Made by a program: the position numbers and the translations under genes
Shown here: positions 8,495 through 16,480 of the stretch, in pieces
Numbering within the stretch: the first letter of the stretch is position 1
Layout of the letters: each line of letters begins with the position of its first letter
Source of the DNA: Aphelenchoides besseyi
Taxonomy: Eukaryota > Nematoda > Chromadorea > Rhabditida > Aphelenchoididae
Assembly: GCA_024699855.1 (NCBI GenBank)
Contig: JAMPIQ010000011.1
Coordinates: 1 to 50,474 of the forward strand
Reading direction: 5' to 3'
Length of the DNA: 50,474 bases
Notes under the pieces: generated by a model
The model's database searches: none
Told to the model about the DNA's origin: nothing
Seen by the model: only the letters and a program-made list of their open reading frames with translations

Positions 8495-8543
8495 GGCTAC
8501 TTCTTGCACGGGGTGGATATTCACGTCCATCGGGAAGCGTCCC

Positions 8544-8574
8544 TTGACAATTCGGGATGAATCCCGAATATGGG
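8544..8574 (+). promoter_or_regulatory. Rightward early promoter (PR-like)
   Basis: A perfect TTGACA at 8544-8549 is followed by an operator and then AATATG (17-base spacer) or TATGGG (19-base spacer). The expected start of transcription is around 8578-8581, at the ATG of the Cro-like gene. Confidence 0.65.
8551..8568. promoter_or_regulatory. Repressor operator OR
   Basis: The perfect-arm palindrome TTCGGGATGAATCCCGAA fills the spacer of the rightward promoter, the same arrangement as OL1 in the leftward promoter. Confidence 0.75.
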
Positions 8575-8577
8575 TTT

Positions 8578-8817
8578 ATGCAAAATCGTCCTCTCATCAC
8601 CGAAACCGATATTCGGAACTGTCTGATTGAACGCGCCACCGCATATGCGAAGGCTGCGAAGACCAGCTTTTCCGCCATCGGTGTCGCTTCGGTCGGCGAT
8701 AGCAAGTTTCTCTCGCGTGTGCAGTCTGGCTTGAGCTTCAACATCCGCACCTATCAAAAGGTGATGGACTGGCTCGACGATGCGGAGCGCTCTGTTTTTC
8801 GTGAGGCCGCAGAATGA
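8578..8817 (+). CDS. Cro-like regulator, possibly leaderless
   Basis: 79 residues from ATG 8578 (MQNRPLITETDIRNCL). SFSAIGVASVGDSKFLSRVQ is a probable helix-turn-helix, and NIRTYQKVMDWLDD a following helix; this pattern is frequent in small rhizobial phage regulators placed opposite the repressor. The upstream ATG at 8557 lies inside the operator and before the predicted transcription start, so it is unlikely. There is no clear Shine-Dalgarno before 8578. Confidence 0.75.
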   Translation: MQNRPLITETDIRNCLIERATAYAKAAKTSFSAIGVASVGDSKFLSRVQSGLSFNIRTYQKVMDWLDDAERSVFREAAE

Positions 8818-8945
8818 TTGGCCTCGTTTCCCATTCGCGCGGCCAATCCTCCCGGCCTGCTGCGACCCGCGCCGGTGCGCTTTCCTTCTTCTCGCCCGGC
8901 GCGGGCAAACTCTCGTTTTGCATGTGGGCCTCCGTAACTTCCTGA
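8814..8945 (+). CDS. Possible small protein overlapping cro
   Basis: A 43-residue frame starts in the ATGA that ends the Cro-like gene and stops at 8943-8945. Codons are GC-rich at the third position and the product is Ser/Gly/Ala-rich (VSHSRGQSSRP at the start, FCMWASVTS at the end). The coupling favours translation, but there is no homology I recognise. Confidence 0.3.
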   Translation: MIGLVSHSRGQSSRPAATRAGALSFFSPGAGKLSFCMWASVTS

Positions 8946-8990
8946 CGCCCTGAAACTCTCATCTCCAATCAATTCCCACCACGGGAAAAA

Positions 8991-9009
8991 CGCCGGGATT
9001 TTCCCGGCG
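8991..9009. promoter_or_regulatory. Perfect palindrome before gene at 9028
   Basis: An eight-base-pair stem, CGCCGGGA/TCCCGGCG, with a TTT loop sits 19 bases before the next start codon. It contains the CGGGA...TCCCG half-sites of the operators but with tighter spacing and no T-run. It could be a weak operator variant or a translation-control hairpin. Confidence 0.4.
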
Positions 9010-9027
9010 CGGGAAAGGTATTGTCTC

Positions 9028-9525
9028 ATGATTTCAAACGCATGGTTTCACCGCATCAAAGCCGCGCAACGTGACCTTATCCGCCTCGTGGGCGGTATCG
9101 AGCGTGCGGCGGAGATTTCCTCTATTTCGAAAAGCCACATCGGGCGCATGAACAACGCGACCGACCCGGAATTGATGCCGCTGCATGCCGTCTACGCGCT
9201 TGAAAGCGAATGCGGCGTGCCGGTTGTCACCTCTGCGATGGCCGAACTTAACGGGCGGCGGCTGGCCGACCCGGAAAATGAGCGCGCCGCCGAACAGTGC
9301 GTCGTCGTCACCTATTCCGAAATGGTCCGCAAGGCTGGCGATCTGATTTCCGGCGGCGCGGTTGCGATTGCCGACATGGTGGTGACGCCAGCCGAAGCGA
9401 CCAAAATGGACCGTGACGCGGCGGAACTGGAAGGCGGTCTGGCCGCGTTTCGCAAGGCGCTCGCCAGTGTGAAAGCCAAGGGCGGTCACAAGGTCGGGCT
9501 TAGTGTTGTCGGGGGTGCGGAATGA
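9028..9525 (+). CDS. CII-like early regulator (tentative)
   Basis: 165 residues. The N-terminal third (DLIRLVGGIERAAEISSISK, then SHIGRMNNATDPELMPL) reads as a helix-turn-helix of the type found in phage CII-like regulators, with the ISKSHIGRM segment as the recognition helix. The rest is helical and Ala-rich with no catalytic motif. Its stop overlaps the next ATG. Confidence 0.6.
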   Translation: MISNAWFHRIKAAQRDLIRLVGGIERAAEISSISKSHIGRMNNATDPELMPLHAVYALESECGVPVVTSAMAELNGRRLADPENERAAEQCVVVTYSEMVRKAGDLISGGAVAIADMVVTPAEATKMDRDAAELEGGLAAFRKALASVKAKGGHKVGLSVVGGAE

Positions 9526-9768
9526 AGCGCCTGACCGACCCGGCTATCACGGAATTGATGAACCGCCCCTTGTCGGATAGTGCAAGGGGGCTTTTTGCGC
9601 GAGGTGAAATTCCAGCGCGGCAAGCTGGAACTTTTCACACCGGTTCGGCGGCGGCTCGCCGAAGAGTGCCGCCGCTGCGGATATGTCCATATCACCGCAG
9701 ATGGCGACACTGCCAAGCTGACTGGCTTGGGGCAGGCATATCTTGACCGATTGATGAGGGCGCACTGA
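9522..9768 (+). CDS. Small early protein with CxxC, frameshifted
   Basis: MKRLTDPAITELMNRPL joins, through a one-base shift in the G-run at 9586-9590, to a frame with KFQRGKLELFTPVRRRLAEE, CRRCGYVHITADG and LTGLGQAYLDRLMRAH. About 82 residues; the pattern suggests a winged-helix-like fold with one CxxC. Overlapping start and stop codons bind it to both neighbours. Confidence 0.6.
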
Positions 9769-10530
9769 TGGCTGACCTCATCACCATAAACGCCAGCGCA
9801 GAAGCGCTGCCATCCATGATCAAAGCTGCCGCGTTTCGTCTGGCCTCTGCTGCAAATCCGGCTGTTGTCCTCGTTGCGAAACAGGAGGCTGGTCTTGTTT
9901 TTGATGCCGCCCGGCGAGTGGCGCGTGTTGCAGCGGCGAATAAAGCCCACGCTCATATTGTTTTCATTGCCCGCAAAGCGCAGGCGGATGCCTTGGAAAT
10001 TGAGGTTCTTGCGGATCGCAAGTTGGCCGACGAAGTAGACGCGGCGCAGACTCGCGGTGACCTCTCCAAGGGCGGGCGTCCTAGCAAGGGTGGCGACGAA
10101 GAGCTTACCATTCGTGATTTTGGCCTCTCAAGGAAACAGTTGTTCGAGGCGCGAAACTTGCGTGACGCGATCACGAAGCAACCTGCTGCGCTTCGTTCTA
10201 TTCTGGAAGAAATTCTTGCCAGTGGAAAGGAGCCGACACGCTCCTTCCTGCGTCGGGAATTGATGTCGGTTCGGTCTGGTATTCGTCGCGCGCACCTGTC
10301 CGAGAAGCCGGAAAAGGCCCGCATTGAGGTGTTGTCGGCGAAAAACTTGGGCAGGGTTGCGTTTCACGAACTCCACGCTCTCCGCCAGCGGCTCGAAGTT
10401 GAAGCGCGCTTTTCTCGCCCTCATCGAAAACCACGTTGCGAATGTCGATCCGTTGTCCCGGATTGAGGATGTCCTGTCGGACACCGTGCTTGATGATCTG
10501 TTCCACCGTGCAGGCGAGGGGTCGAACTGA
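9768..10530 (+). CDS. Early protein sharing a domain with its neighbour
   Basis: After a one-base shift near 10410 the protein is about 253 residues long. Residues about 65-170 (KAQADALEIEVLADRKLADE, then DLSKGGRPSK, LSRKQLFEARNLRDA and ASGKEPTRSFLRREL) align with the middle of the next gene's product (MQADALLIEARAKILIADKW, EASKGGRPK, LSYKEIHEARKLAAA, AAGLEPTKANLRAAV). The repeated SKGGRP and helix pattern suggests a DNA-binding module, perhaps ParB/KorB-like. Function unknown. Confidence 0.65.
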
Positions 10531-11916
10531 TGGCCCCTTACAAGCAAGTCAAGCTTCCGAAGCCCGGCCCGAGCGCCCTTGTCGTCATCACCGCCGCCGT
10601 CCGCGACGGAGCGGTGACGGTCGAATCGCAACAGCAGGGCGTTGCGGCAAACAAGTCTGTCAGCAACGGCTATCTGACGCGGGATAAGAAGGACGGAAAA
10701 ACCTATTATCCCACCGACCGCGCCCGTGAAATGCTGGCAATGCTCGAAGGTATTGCGGAGCCGGGCGACATGCCGGAACGCAAAACGCAAACAGCCGTGG
10801 TGCCGGTCGCAGACGCTTCGGGACTGGTCGCCACGGTAGAGCGGGCGCGGGCGCTGCTGGATGATGGCGACATCATCAACGCCCGCATCGTTGCGTCGGT
10901 TGCCTACAATCAGGCAAAGACCGCCGCGCAGTTCGCCGAACAAATCGGCGCGACCGAAAAGCTGATAGCCAAGGCGCGGCGCATGCAGGCGGACGCGCTG
11001 TTGATTGAAGCCCGCGCAAAAATCCTCATTGCTGACAAGTGGGACGAGGCGCAGGCGGCTGGCGAAGCTTCGAAGGGCGGCAGGCCGAAAACCCTTTCCG
11101 ATGGAAAGGGTTTTTCCGTGGATGACACGGGGCTATCGTACAAAGAAATTCACGAAGCCCGCAAGCTCGCAGCGGCGGAGCATCGCGAACCCGGCATTGT
11201 CGAACGGGCCATTCAGGCGCGGCTTGCTGCCGGGCTGGAACCGACGAAGGCCAATCTTCGCGCGGCGGTCGGCACGGCCAGCGCCACAAAGGAAGAGCGC
11301 GGGGCTAACCTCTACGAGACGCCACCGGAAGCGATGTTTACGCTGCTGGCGCTGGAGGAATTCACCCGCATGCGTCTTGGAACCAGCCTGCGGGCGCGGT
11401 GCGATATCCCGTATGCTGGAAGCGTTTCATTACGCTGTGGTGCTGGCCGATATCAACGACTACGGCACGGCGGACAGTAACGGTGAATTGCAGGCAGTGC
11501 AGGACTTTTTGACCTCGCAGCCGCAGGAAGCCGGGTCATACGATATCGTCACCAATCCACCTTACGGCGATGTGCTGAACGCCTTCGTCGCCCACGCCCT
11601 GCGGGTCTACAAGCCGCGCAAGATGGCGCTTTTGCTCAACCTGAATTTCCTTTGCGGGTTCGCGGACGATGACCGCAATTTCGTCATGGATGATTGCCCG
11701 CCTGCGCGTGTCTACGTCTTCAAGCGCCGCCTCCCGATGATGCACCGCGACGGATGGGACGGAAACAAGGCCAGCAGCCGCATGAACACGGCGTGGTTTG
11801 TTTGGGAACGTGACGAGGCCGGAAACTACGGGAGCGCCACCGTTGTCCGCCGGGTGGATTGGAAGGATTTCCAGCCGCAGGAAGCCGCCGCGACGGCGGA
11901 AAGCGAGGTCTTATGA
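10530..11916 (+). CDS. Shared-domain protein fused to DNA methyltransferase
   Basis: About 461 residues after correcting one frameshift near 11375. There are three parts. The N-terminus, with AAVRDGAVTVESQQ and GYLTRDKKDGKTYYP, is probably a winged helix. The middle repeats the domain of the previous gene. The C-terminus has the SAM motif LEPACGRGAISRML, the acidic VVLADINDYG, and the catalytic TNPPYGD of N6-adenine amino-methyltransferases. Phage methyltransferases protect DNA from restriction or time replication. Stop and next start overlap in ATGA. Confidence 0.8.
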
Positions 11917-12071
11917 TGGCCGTTGCTTTCTTCGTGGTCGGTTTGCTGACTTGCCTTTGCGCTGGCGTCCGGTTCAACGAATGCCCCCTTGATTTGGTCA
12001 GTGGGTCGATCTGCTTCGCCGTTGGCGCACTCGGTGCGAGCATGATGTATCTGGCGATGATGGCGGGCTGA
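11913..12071 (+). CDS. Small two-helix membrane protein
   Basis: 52 residues with two hydrophobic segments, VAFFVVGLLTCLCAG and SICFAVGALGASMMYLAM, joined by a short loop with NECPLD. Starts in the ATGATG that overlaps the methyltransferase stop. Function unknown. Confidence 0.55.
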   Translation: MMAVAFFVVGLLTCLCAGVRFNECPLDLVSGSICFAVGALGASMMYLAMMAG

Positions 12072-12074
12072 ACG

Positions 12075-12628
12075 ATGAACAAGCTTGTCGATCCTGCCCG
12101 CGCTCGCGAGCTAAAAGCCGTTGATCGCCTGCGCTAAACCTTTCGGCGCGCATGGACGGTGATGTATGGGCATTCGAGCCGCGCGGAAACAACATCGCCG
12201 TCATCGCCCGCCGTTCGACGGGTGACGAGGCGCTTATCTGCACGTTGCATGCCGACGCCCTGCCGGACGAACGCGACCTGATTTGCGGGGCGGCGGAAAA
12301 CCTCGCCTTCCTTTTGGGCCTTATTGGTCGGGCATCTGATGCCGTTCGGAACCTGAAAAAGCAGGTGGAGGCGCAGCAAGCCGCCGCCGTGCGGAAAAAG
12401 TACGCGGCGCAGGCCGCAATGCTGCTTTCCGAGCGCACCTTCCAGCGCTTCCTTGAAATCAAGGGCGCGGGCGGGCCGGTGCGCGACAAGGCGCAGGCGG
12501 ACACCCGGTTGAAAAGCATCCTCGCCATTTCCAGCAAAAAAGAAATCGACAACGACCCACGCGCGCAAGCGGCCTTCCTTCATTTTCGGAAGGACTTCGA
12601 AGCGTGGAAGAGAGGGGATTCCCGGTGA
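12075..12628 (+). CDS. Hypothetical early protein, frameshifted
   Basis: MNKLVDPARARELKAVDRLR reads into a stop at 12135-12137, but the frame one base away continues as NLSARMDGDVWAFEPRGN and runs to 12628. The joined protein is about 184 residues: a beta-rich N-terminal half (NIAVIARRSTGDEALI) and a helical Ala/Lys-rich C-terminal half. Its stop overlaps a GTG start. Confidence 0.6.
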
Positions 12629-13267
12629 GCGACCGCATCTTTCCAGAAGTTTCCATCCCCTACGGCGACAAGTCCACGAAGGCCATGCAGATCACATGCG
12701 CCTGCTGCGGTGCTGTCGCCTATTTCCCGCATCAAACCGGGGTCAACCGCAAGCCGCCAATCGCGGCAACACAACATTTCCAGAACAAGGGATGGGTGGT
12801 CGGCAGCAATCCGCGCAAGGATTTCTGCCCGATCCACGCCGCCCCGGCCAAGCGTAAAGGACAAAAAGCCATGGTGGGAGACGGTAGCGACGATTGCAGA
12901 CAAGCCGCGTGAAATGAGCCGCGAGGACCGGCGCATTATTAACGACAAGCTGGATGAGGTTTACGCCAAGGACGCCTACAAATCCCCCTGGACGGATTCT
13001 GCCGTGGCGAAGGATTTGGGCGTGCCCCGTGATTGGGTGGCGCAAGTCCGCGACCAGTTCTTCGGCCCGGCAGGCTCGAACCCGCTTTATGATGAGTTCC
13101 TGAAAGAGACAAAGTTGGTGGAAGGTGCGTTCCTCGCCTGCGAGGAAGCGACCGCGCGCGCCGAAAAGGCCGCTGCTGACCAGCGCCGGGCGCATGGTGA
13201 TCTTTGCAAGGCGATGGACAGCTACCGCGCGCTGGCGCGCAAGGTAGAGCGGGAAATCAGCCGATGA
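12625..13267 (+). CDS. Early protein with zinc-finger-like N-terminus
   Basis: GTG at 12625 overlaps the previous stop. The first frame has ITCACCGAVAYFPH and a further DFCPIHAA, a likely zinc-binding CxxC...CxxH. A one-base shift near 12870 continues with SREDRRIINDKLDEVY and a helix-turn-helix-like SPWTDSAVAKDLGVPRDWV, then a coiled-coil tail. About 213 residues joined. Could be an early DNA-binding protein. Confidence 0.6.
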
Positions 13268-13557
13268 CCGACCTTATGCCCATCGTTGAAATTCTGGCGG
13301 ACTGCCAGACGGACGCGGCGCGCGCGGACTGGCTTTTGCGCGCCCCGCAAGGCGTCATTTACCGCGACCACACCACAATCCGCCGTGTCTTGCAGGAAGC
13401 GCATTTTACGCTCGGCGTTGACGCGCTGGATGTGGAATTCGCAGCTATCAACGCCACGCGCCTGCCGGACGGCGGATTGCCGCATACGGTCGTTCTCGGC
13501 GTCCACGCTGTGCGCTCTTTCCTGCGCGACGTGGTGCGGAAAGGCGGTGCACAGTGA
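13264..13557 (+). CDS. Hypothetical early protein
   Basis: 97 residues from the ATG that overlaps the previous TGA. LMPIVEILADCQTDAARADW and GVIYRDHTTIRRVLQEA are helical; GLPHTVVLGVHAVRSFL ends it. No family recognised. Overlaps the replication gene start. Confidence 0.65.
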   Translation: MTDLMPIVEILADCQTDAARADWLLRAPQGVIYRDHTTIRRVLQEAHFTLGVDALDVEFAAINATRLPDGGLPHTVVLGVHAVRSFLRDVVRKGGAQ

Positions 13558-14825
13558 TGGAACCGGATCACGGCGCAATGTCGCGCGCATGGTCTTGGCG
13601 TCACGCGGTCGGTAAATCCGGCCTGCCGCCTATCACGCGCCTCGTGCTGCATACGCTTGGCCTGAAAATGGATGCGACCGGCGGTTCCTGCTATCCGCCG
13701 ATTTCGGAACTGGTGGACCTGACGGGCCTCGACAAGAAAACCGTCCTGAAACACCTCGAAATCGCCGAAGAGAGCGGTTGGATTGTCGTCACGCAACACG
13801 GTTTTCGCGGCCAGAAATGGAAGCGGAACGAATATGTTGCGCGGTGGCCGGGACGCGACCTTTCCGGCAATGCAGCCAGTAACGAAGACAGCGAAGGTGG
13901 TGGAAATCCTCCACCACGTTCCGACGACGCATGCGCCTCCCAAGGTGGTGGAACAGTTCCACCGCGTTCCGTCGCCAAGGCGGTGGAAATCGTTCCCGAA
14001 GGTGGTGGAAATGACGACCGGAAGGTGGTGGAGGAGTTCCACCAAGATAAGAATCTTCCAACTAACATTCCAGAAAACTCTCCAGCCGCTGGCGCGGAAG
14101 AGGGAGTTTTGAAAAAGGTTGATCGAAAAAAGATAGAGCATGCTTTCACGCTGTGGTTCGCGACGTGGAAAAAGGGCGATATCGAATATGCCCGCAACGC
14201 GTGGTTCGCTCTTTCCCCGGAAGATCGGACCGAGTGCGTGGAGCGGACGCCCGCCTATCTTCGTTGGGCCAAGCCTGCCGACCTGATGGCCGCAGCGGTC
14301 TACCTCAAAAACCGTCACTGGCGCGACCTGCCGGAGCATGTTCTTGCTGAGCCGATCAACGCCCATGGCATTGCCAAGGTCTGCGGCAAGCTCTGGATGG
14401 GAACGCGCTTCGAGGCGTTGTCGAAAGAACCGACCGGCCTGCTGTATGTGACCAGCTTTGACGAAACCCGTATCGCCAAGGGCATGATTTCCCGCGAACA
14501 GCTTATGTTCGAAAAGCGCCGTGACAATGGCTGGCCACTCGTCAACACCATGCGCGACCTCGCCCGTCGCCGCGAGCCTTTCAACACTTCGCTCTCGCTT
14601 CTCCCCTTGGTGCAGGACTTCCGGCAGGTGCACCGCGACACCGATCTGTACGCAGCTTGGAAGCACCTGCATGAACGCAACGGCTGGCCCTTTATCGAGC
14701 ATCCGCCCGAATGGGTCTACTTCCCCCCGGTCGATGACGGGGCTGACGATCTCGAAGCGGCAGTTGATGCCGCGCTTTCCAAATTTCTTTCCACCATCAG
14801 CGAGGGACGCACCAATGATGCATAA
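13554..14825 (+). CDS. Replication initiator-like protein with internal iterons
   Basis: About 423 residues. The N-terminus has a winged helix of the HTH_36 type: PPITRLVLHTLGLKMDATGG, then CYPPISELVDLTGLDKKTV and LKHLEIAEESGWI. Residues about 113-165 are low complexity (EGGGNPPPRS, SQGGGTVPPRS, PEGGGND) because the DNA there is a set of repeats. The C-terminal half has conserved Trp-rich helices (AFTLWFATWKKGD, YLKNRHWRDLPEHV). This layout matches lambda O-type initiators, which bind iterons within their own gene and recruit host helicase. The start is GTG 13554 or ATG 13557. Confidence 0.8.
   Translation: MMEPDHGAMSRAWSWRHAVGKSGLPPITRLVLHTLGLKMDATGGSCYPPISELVDLTGLDKKTVLKHLEIAEESGWIVVTQHGFRGQKWKRNEYVARWPGRDLSGNAASNEDSEGGGNPPPRSDDACASQGGGTVPPRSVAKAVEIVPEGGGNDDRKVVEEFHQDKNLPTNIPENSPAAGAEEGVLKKVDRKKIEHAFTLWFATWKKGDIEYARNAWFALSPEDRTECVERTPAYLRWAKPADLMAAAVYLKNRHWRDLPEHVLAEPINAHGIAKVCGKLWMGTRFEALSKEPTGLLYVTSFDETRIAKGMISREQLMFEKRRDNGWPLVNTMRDLARRREPFNTSLSLLPLVQDFRQVHRDTDLYAAWKHLHERNGWPFIEHPPEWVYFPPVDDGADDLEAAVDAALSKFLSTISEGRTNDA
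13894..14043 (+). repeat. Iterons: probable phage replication origin
   Basis: Five direct copies of AAGGTGGTGGAA start at 13894, 13942, 13977 (one change), 13999 and 14022 (last base changed). Three are followed by the inverted sequence TTCCACC or TCCACCAC (13910-13917, 13957-13963, 14037-14043), making hairpins. An A/T-richer stretch follows at 14044-14085. Position inside the initiator gene matches lambda-type origins. Confidence 0.75.
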
Positions 14826-15501
14826 CGTGAAGATTTATGCCGCCAGCAAGCCGGTCAACCCGGAGCTTTATGACCTGTCGCGTTTCGCGTCTCTGTTCGA
14901 CCAGATGCAGAACACGAAGCGACTCAATGTCACCATGCTTTCCATGGCGGCGGAGAATCAGCCGGGGAAACACGAATGGTTCGTGGTGGAGACGAAGCAT
15001 AAGGCGGAAAAAGCTGTTGAAGACGCCCTTCGGAAAGCTGGCGTGAAAGTTTTTCTCCCGCTCGAAACCATCGGTGAAACGGTCGTTCGCGGTCGCATTA
15101 TCCCTGCTGTTTCGCGTCCTCTTCTGCCGGGTTATGTGCTGGTCAACATCGTCTATTCTCCCGCCGCAGTCTGCGGTATTGCCCGGCTGGAAGGTGTCGC
15201 GGGCTTCGTTGGCGGGATGGTTCACCCTCATCGTGTATCAGACGAGGAAATGAATCGTTTCAAGGCTTTCGGCGATGACGAGACTGCGCCGGACGTGAAG
15301 CACTGCGAACAGTTCAAGCGCGGCGATAAGGTTCGTTTCGTGCTTGGCCCCTTCGCCAGTTTCGGCGGCACCATCCTGAAACTGCGCAAGGATCGGACCG
15401 TTGACGGCGAGCGCGTTGCTACCGGCGCTGTGGTGGCGGTGGACGTGTTCGGCAAGGTTTCGACCATCGAAGCCCCTCTTGCATTGCTCGAACAGTTGTG
15501 A
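14815..15501 (+). CDS. NusG-like antitermination protein
   Basis: The frame runs from ATG 14815 or 14818 to 15501, about 228 residues. After a 40-residue lead, HEWFVVETKHKAEKAVEDAL and VKVFLPLETIGETVV then RPLLPGYVLVNI make a NusG N-terminal domain, and FKRGDKVRFVLGPFASFGG is a KOW motif. NusG paralogues such as RfaH bind RNA polymerase and change termination. It is the last early gene, just before hairpins and a terminator that stand in front of the late genes. Confidence 0.85.
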   Translation: MMHNVKIYAASKPVNPELYDLSRFASLFDQMQNTKRLNVTMLSMAAENQPGKHEWFVVETKHKAEKAVEDALRKAGVKVFLPLETIGETVVRGRIIPAVSRPLLPGYVLVNIVYSPAAVCGIARLEGVAGFVGGMVHPHRVSDEEMNRFKAFGDDETAPDVKHCEQFKRGDKVRFVLGPFASFGGTILKLRKDRTVDGERVATGAVVAVDVFGKVSTIEAPLALLEQL

Positions 15502-15510
15502 CTATGCATA

Positions 15511-15583
15511 GCGCAGGATGATCTGCTGATCCTGTGCAGGCGCGCCGGTTTCGACCGGCGAGTGGGGTTCCAAAAACCTCCAC
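15511..15583 (+). ncRNA. Chain of three hairpins after nusG-like gene
   Basis: Three hairpins follow one another: 15511-15537 (nine pairs, one G-T), 15543-15560 (CGCCGGT/ACCGGCG closed by a TTCG tetraloop) and 15562-15583 (eight pairs with one bulge). No reading frame covers the area convincingly; a long minus-strand frame here is a shadow. Probably a structured untranslated RNA or a packaging-related site; see findings. Confidence 0.5.
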
Positions 15584-15677
15584 GCTGGTAAGCCGGGGCG
15601 GACCCTGCCTTGACCCTCTCGCCAGAGCGACCGATTCAAGGCCAGTGCGACAGCTATATCATCGGCGGACTTGAGCG

Positions 15678-15705
15678 AAGGCGACCCTGACCCGGTCGCC
15701 TTTTT
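15678..15705 (+). terminator. Terminator between early and late genes
   Basis: The stem AAGGCGACC/GGTCGCCTT (15678-15686 with 15694-15702) is followed by TTTTT from 15701. It would stop early transcripts before the late genes unless antiterminated. Confidence 0.85.
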
Positions 15706-15746
15706 CGTTTGCATAGGGTGTAGGCAACTTCCGGGAAAATCTGACG

Positions 15747-16317
15747 ATGGCTGTTCTGTCCATGAAATGGGCCGACCGCAATCTTGCGGAATACGGCGAC
15801 CGGATAGCGGAACTGAAAACGGCGCTTCCCGACAGTTCTGCCGCGCATCGTCAATCAGGTCGGCAACAGGACGAAAACCGTTGTCATCCGCGAATTGACG
15901 AAACAGACGGGCTTGCCGCGTGCCACCATCGTTAAGGCCATCGGCAATCCGGCAACCGCAAAGCCGGGCCGGTACGTCTATGACATGACCACGCGGGGCG
16001 GCAACATTCGCCTCAAGTATCTGCGCCCGAAGGAAACCGAAGCCGGTGTCGTGGCGCGACCATTCGGAAAGCCGACGCTCTATCCCGGCGCGTTCCTGCG
16101 GGGTGGACAGTTCCCCGACCGTAAGCCGGTGGCGGAGTTCAATGGCCATGCCTATTACCGGCTCAACCGCTCCGGCACGAAGATTACCTTCGCCCGCTCG
16201 GGGGTCTTCATCCCGAAGGAAATGACCAGCGGTGCAACAGCCGAAGCATTCCAGCGCATAGCAGCGCCCTTGCTGAAAGAGCGGGTCGAAGCCGCCCTTG
16301 CCAAGCTGGTCCCCTGA
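15747..16317 (+). CDS. Minor tail protein Z-like, frameshifted
   Basis: MAVLSMKWADRNLAEYGDRI joins by a one-base shift near 15830 to LPRIVNQVGNRTKTVVIREL, then LTKQTGLPRATIVKAI and a beta-rich region ending at 16317. The ARN-type helices followed by KQTGLPRATIVKAI resemble prophage minor tail protein Z (GpZ). About 189 residues. It is unusual that it stands before the terminase genes rather than with the tail genes. Confidence 0.6.
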
Positions 16318-16480
16318 CCGGCCACCCCGACCCCCGGTCGCGACCCGCCCCATACCCCCCCTCGGTCGGGTCCCTCCCTCAAAAGAGGCCAAGTAGCGGG
16401 GTGTGGGCGACTGCGGGATTTCGCTCTGTGAAGAAAATTATAGGGGGGTTCCACCGCCCTTTCGATGGAATCGGAATCAG
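16318..16480. other. Noncoding stretch, candidate cos region
   Basis: 163 bases without a gene, C-rich in the first half, with the ten-base palindrome GGTCGCGACC at 16336-16345 and a GTTCCACCGC copy near 16448. Lambda-type terminases cut at a cos site just before their small-subunit gene, which is the place of this stretch. Confidence 0.3.

Noticed and set aside
13894..14043. CRISPR-like array
   Set aside because: Repeats are 12 bases, unevenly spaced (22-48 bases), lie inside a gene and have no cas genes nearby.
13359..14702. Long minus-strand open frame (447 codons) over the replication gene
   Set aside because: It lies opposite a clear initiator gene with a winged helix and consistent overlaps; the long frame comes from high GC.
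15502..16392. Minus-strand open frame of 296 codons over the hairpin region
   Set aside because: Covers the terminator and the GpZ-like gene in the wrong strand; no recognisable domain.
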